Source: Thermoleophilia bacterium (GTDB lineage Bacteria > Actinomycetota > Thermoleophilia > Solirubrobacterales > 70-9). From it: a stretch of DNA of 64,000 bases. Positions 62,668 to 64,000 of this stretch are shown in pieces (position 1 is the stretch's first letter; the number at the start of each line of letters is the position of its first letter). A program made the position numbers and the translations under genes. The DNA lies in contig JAENWT010000006.1 in the NCBI GenBank assembly GCA_016650125.1, positions 78,501 through 142,500 on the forward strand, in the 5' to 3' direction. Below the pieces are notes generated by a model. It was not told where the DNA came from, ran no database searches, and worked only from the letters and a program-made list of their open reading frames with translations.

Positions 62668-62892
62668 GCGTGGGGGCGCGGCGCGGGCATCCCTGTCCAG
62701 GATGCGATTTAACGAATGGGAAGTTCCATTTGGTCGCGCTGCGTTGCGATTGATTGACAACTATGCACCTGGACAGGAACACCCGCACCACACCCGAGCC
62801 CGCCTGGACTTCTTCGACGCTCGCAGCCTTCAAAGGGCATTGAGACCACGAAAGTTCCCGATAATCCCGGACTTTCGGGATCTCGATTCGCG

Positions 62893-62939
62893 AAGTGATC
62901 GGGATCGAGGCATACGTTGTGCCTCTAATCCGATCACTT
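62893..62939 (+). repeat. 47-bp two-stem palindrome, copy B
   Basis: Outer stem AAGTGATCGGGAT/ATCCGATCACTT with one bulged G, inner stem GAGGCA/TGCCTC. Same length and core GGGATCGAGGC as copy A. Confidence 0.75.
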
Positions 62940-62972
62940 CTCCCCGGGCTCCGGTGCACAGCCGACCTTGAG

Positions 62973-63019
62973 AGGTGACCCGGATCGAGGCCACCTGGTG
63001 GCACTTATCCGGGTCACCT
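62973..63019 (+). repeat. 47-bp two-stem palindrome, copy C
   Basis: Perfect outer stem AGGTGACCCGGAT/ATCCGGGTCACCT, internal loop CGAG/ACTT, inner stem GCCAC-CTG-GTGGC. Differs from copies A and B in both partners of two base pairs. Confidence 0.8.
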
Positions 63020-63202
63020 CAGCCTTGGGTGTGGTGCGGGTGTCCCTGTCCAAGTGCGTCCCTGTTGATTGGACCGCAGCGCGGCAAGGCCACGTAAGAA
63101 TCCCCAAAGCGAGCAGCAGCATCTTGGACAGGGGTACCCGCACCGTGCCCCACGGTAGAACGCATCCTGGACAGGGATACCCGCGCCCCGCGTCAGTCCG
63201 AA

Positions 63203-63685
63203 TCAGTGACTACGGAAAGAGACGCGCTTCCACGATGGTTCTTTGGCGAGCTCGATCATTTCCGGCCCACGATCAGGCTGGATGTAGCCGAAGGACTGGC
63301 GGCGTTCGTCGAAGACGATGTCAAGTTCGCCTTCCTTGACGCGCTGGTCGAGCCAGGCTCCGCGGAAGACGAGGCGGCGGATCCAGTGGACGAAGCTCTG
63401 GTTCGAGGGGCCGGAAAGGTCTTCCCAGTGGTGGGTGACGTGGACCCCGAGCCCGGATGAAGGTTCTTCGATCTCGCCGGACACGGCGAGGTGGAGCAGG
63501 TCGTGGAGTTCGCCGTGGGTCAGTCCCGGTTCGACGAAACCCAGGCGTACGGCGGCCTGTTCAACGCGCTGACTGAAGTCACGTTCGTTGAACGCGAATC
63601 TCAGATCGCCGTATTCGAGCACATAGTCAGTGCCCGACTCGTAGTTGCCTCTTCGGGTTTGTTTTCGTTCCACTTTGTAAGCCAA
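63203..63685 (-). CDS. Hypothetical protein
   Basis: 160 residues from TTG 63685, the only start codon in the frame (open upstream to 63742 but lacking starts). Notable segments are ERKQTRRGNYESGTDYVLEY, a His-rich stretch (THGELHDLLHLAVSG and VHVTHHWEDLSG) and RLVFRGAWLDQRVKEGELDI near the C-terminus. No signal peptide or membrane helix. I do not recognise the family, and no ribosome site is clear. It is flanked by the repeat block and reads toward it. Confidence 0.55.
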   Translation of the reverse strand: MAYKVERKQTRRGNYESGTDYVLEYGDLRFAFNERDFSQRVEQAAVRLGFVEPGLTHGELHDLLHLAVSGEIEEPSSGLGVHVTHHWEDLSGPSNQSFVHWIRRLVFRGAWLDQRVKEGELDIVFDERRQSFGYIQPDRGPEMIELAKEPSWKRVSFRSH

Positions 63686-63698
63686 ACGCGCCGGACAA

Positions 63699-63734
63699 GA
63701 GTTGAAGCCTGAGTTGAAGCAGGAGTTGAAGGCG
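63699..63734. repeat. Three tandem 12-bp repeats
   Basis: GAGTTGAAGCCT, GAGTTGAAGCAG, GAGTTGAAGGCG in direct succession, just upstream of the hypothetical gene. Confidence 0.6.
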
Positions 63735-63742
63735 CAGGCGGA

Positions 63743-64000
63743 TCATGCCGGTCGGGGCCTTCAGCCATGGCTTTCGCGGGTGCACTGAACAAGGGGTTGC
63801 ATCTGACAAGTCCCGTTGCAGAGCCGTAACGAGCAAGCGATGTTGCGTGACGGGTACTAAGCCTGAATCCACCGAAACCAAGTTCGATATGAGTCCCGGC
63901 ACCCGAATCGGTGTTCAACGAACCGATTCAAGGCCAATCGATCACGGCGGGGCCTGATTCCGCGGCACCGGAGCTCGGCGGTTGTCCCTTGAGCCCAAAT
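63743..64000. other. Right-edge region without a recognised gene
   Basis: Only short overlapping frames of no known type are present; I see no gene, hairpin or promoter I would support. Confidence 0.5.

Larger units (their letters stand above)
62675..63190. repeat. 516-bp non-coding block with terminal and internal inverted repeats
   Basis: The 535-bp gap after the Rho-like gene holds no gene. Ends: 62675-62706 (core GCATCCCTGTCCAGGATGCG) and 63161-63190 are inverted copies. Inside are three more copies of the same core (TGGACAGG-ACCCGC): 62764-62797 (-), 63025-63058 (+) and 63120-63152 (-). Between them lie the 47-bp palindromes B and C and a small hairpin ATCCCG-GACTTT-CGGGAT near 62863-62880. 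Confidence 0.7.

Noticed and set aside
62893..63019. CRISPR array
   Set aside because: Only two large palindromic units 33 bp apart that differ from each other, with no regular spacers and no cas genes.

Overview
The window is high-GC actinobacterial DNA. Evidence includes a six-gene Mce operon, DrrAB-type ABC genes, ATG/GTG/TTG starts, GTGA/ATGA gene overlaps, many start codons 6-7 nt after a TANNNT -10 box (leaderless mRNAs), and acyl-CoA dehydrogenase/thiolase lipid genes. A Thermoleophilia-like (Solirubrobacterales) origin is my guess from gene flavour, not shown. No transposase, integrase, phage module or CRISPR array was seen.

Layout. 0-9.4 kb: partial secreted protein, CsoR with a truncated DUF4396 gene, an alcohol dehydrogenase, a four-gene lipid-type operon on the minus strand (DUF3556 membrane protein, FAD oxidoreductase, thiolase, FadE5-like dehydrogenase), an epimerase and a frameshifted lipoprotein. 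9.5-22 kb: P450, glnK-amtB, glutathione peroxidase, squalene/phytoene synthase-like enzyme, PAS-GGDEF protein, DrrAB exporter, secreted propeller-like protein, NAD formate dehydrogenase, acyl-CoA dehydrogenase. 22-35 kb: two paralogous secreted alpha/beta-hydrolase-like proteins flank a class III alcohol dehydrogenase/MBL hydrolase pair, a GerMN-YkuD lipoprotein, a 2TM protein, type III glutamine synthetase and an M23 protein. 35.4-44.4 kb: six overlapping Mce/MlaD genes without permease genes. 44.5-49.5 kb: four tandem paralogues of an unrecognised secreted family. 49.5-53 kb: exonuclease III, tRNA-Glu, tRNA-Leu, GH24 lysozyme, a scrambled amine-oxidase pseudogene, a DedA/VTT protein.

53.1-59.5 kb is the most interesting region. 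A cobalamin riboswitch leads an operon encoding two secreted proteins with DUF4430-type (transcobalamin beta-domain-like) regions, an ECF T protein, a fused double ECF ATPase, and an S component fused to an extracellular alpha/alpha-toroid, a Ser/Gly linker and a C-terminal membrane anchor. Vertebrate intrinsic factor and transcobalamin are an alpha/alpha barrel plus a DUF4430-like cap, so this reads as a bacterial vitamin B12 capture device coupled to its importer, with the two halves on separate polypeptides. glpD follows 4 nt downstream, then a Rho-like protein with altered ATPase motifs.

Non-coding structure: a 47-bp two-stem palindrome occurs three times (29.2, 62.9 and 63.0 kb) with compensatory changes. 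The 62.7-63.2 kb gap is bounded by ~28-bp inverted repeats, and the 28.8-29.4 kb gap carries further long palindromes. Possible joint functions: formaldehyde to CO2 (25-27 kb plus the formate dehydrogenase at 19-20 kb), nitrogen assimilation (amtB, glnK, glutamine synthetase III), extracellular lipid hydrolysis and uptake (secreted hydrolase plus Mce), and B12 uptake.
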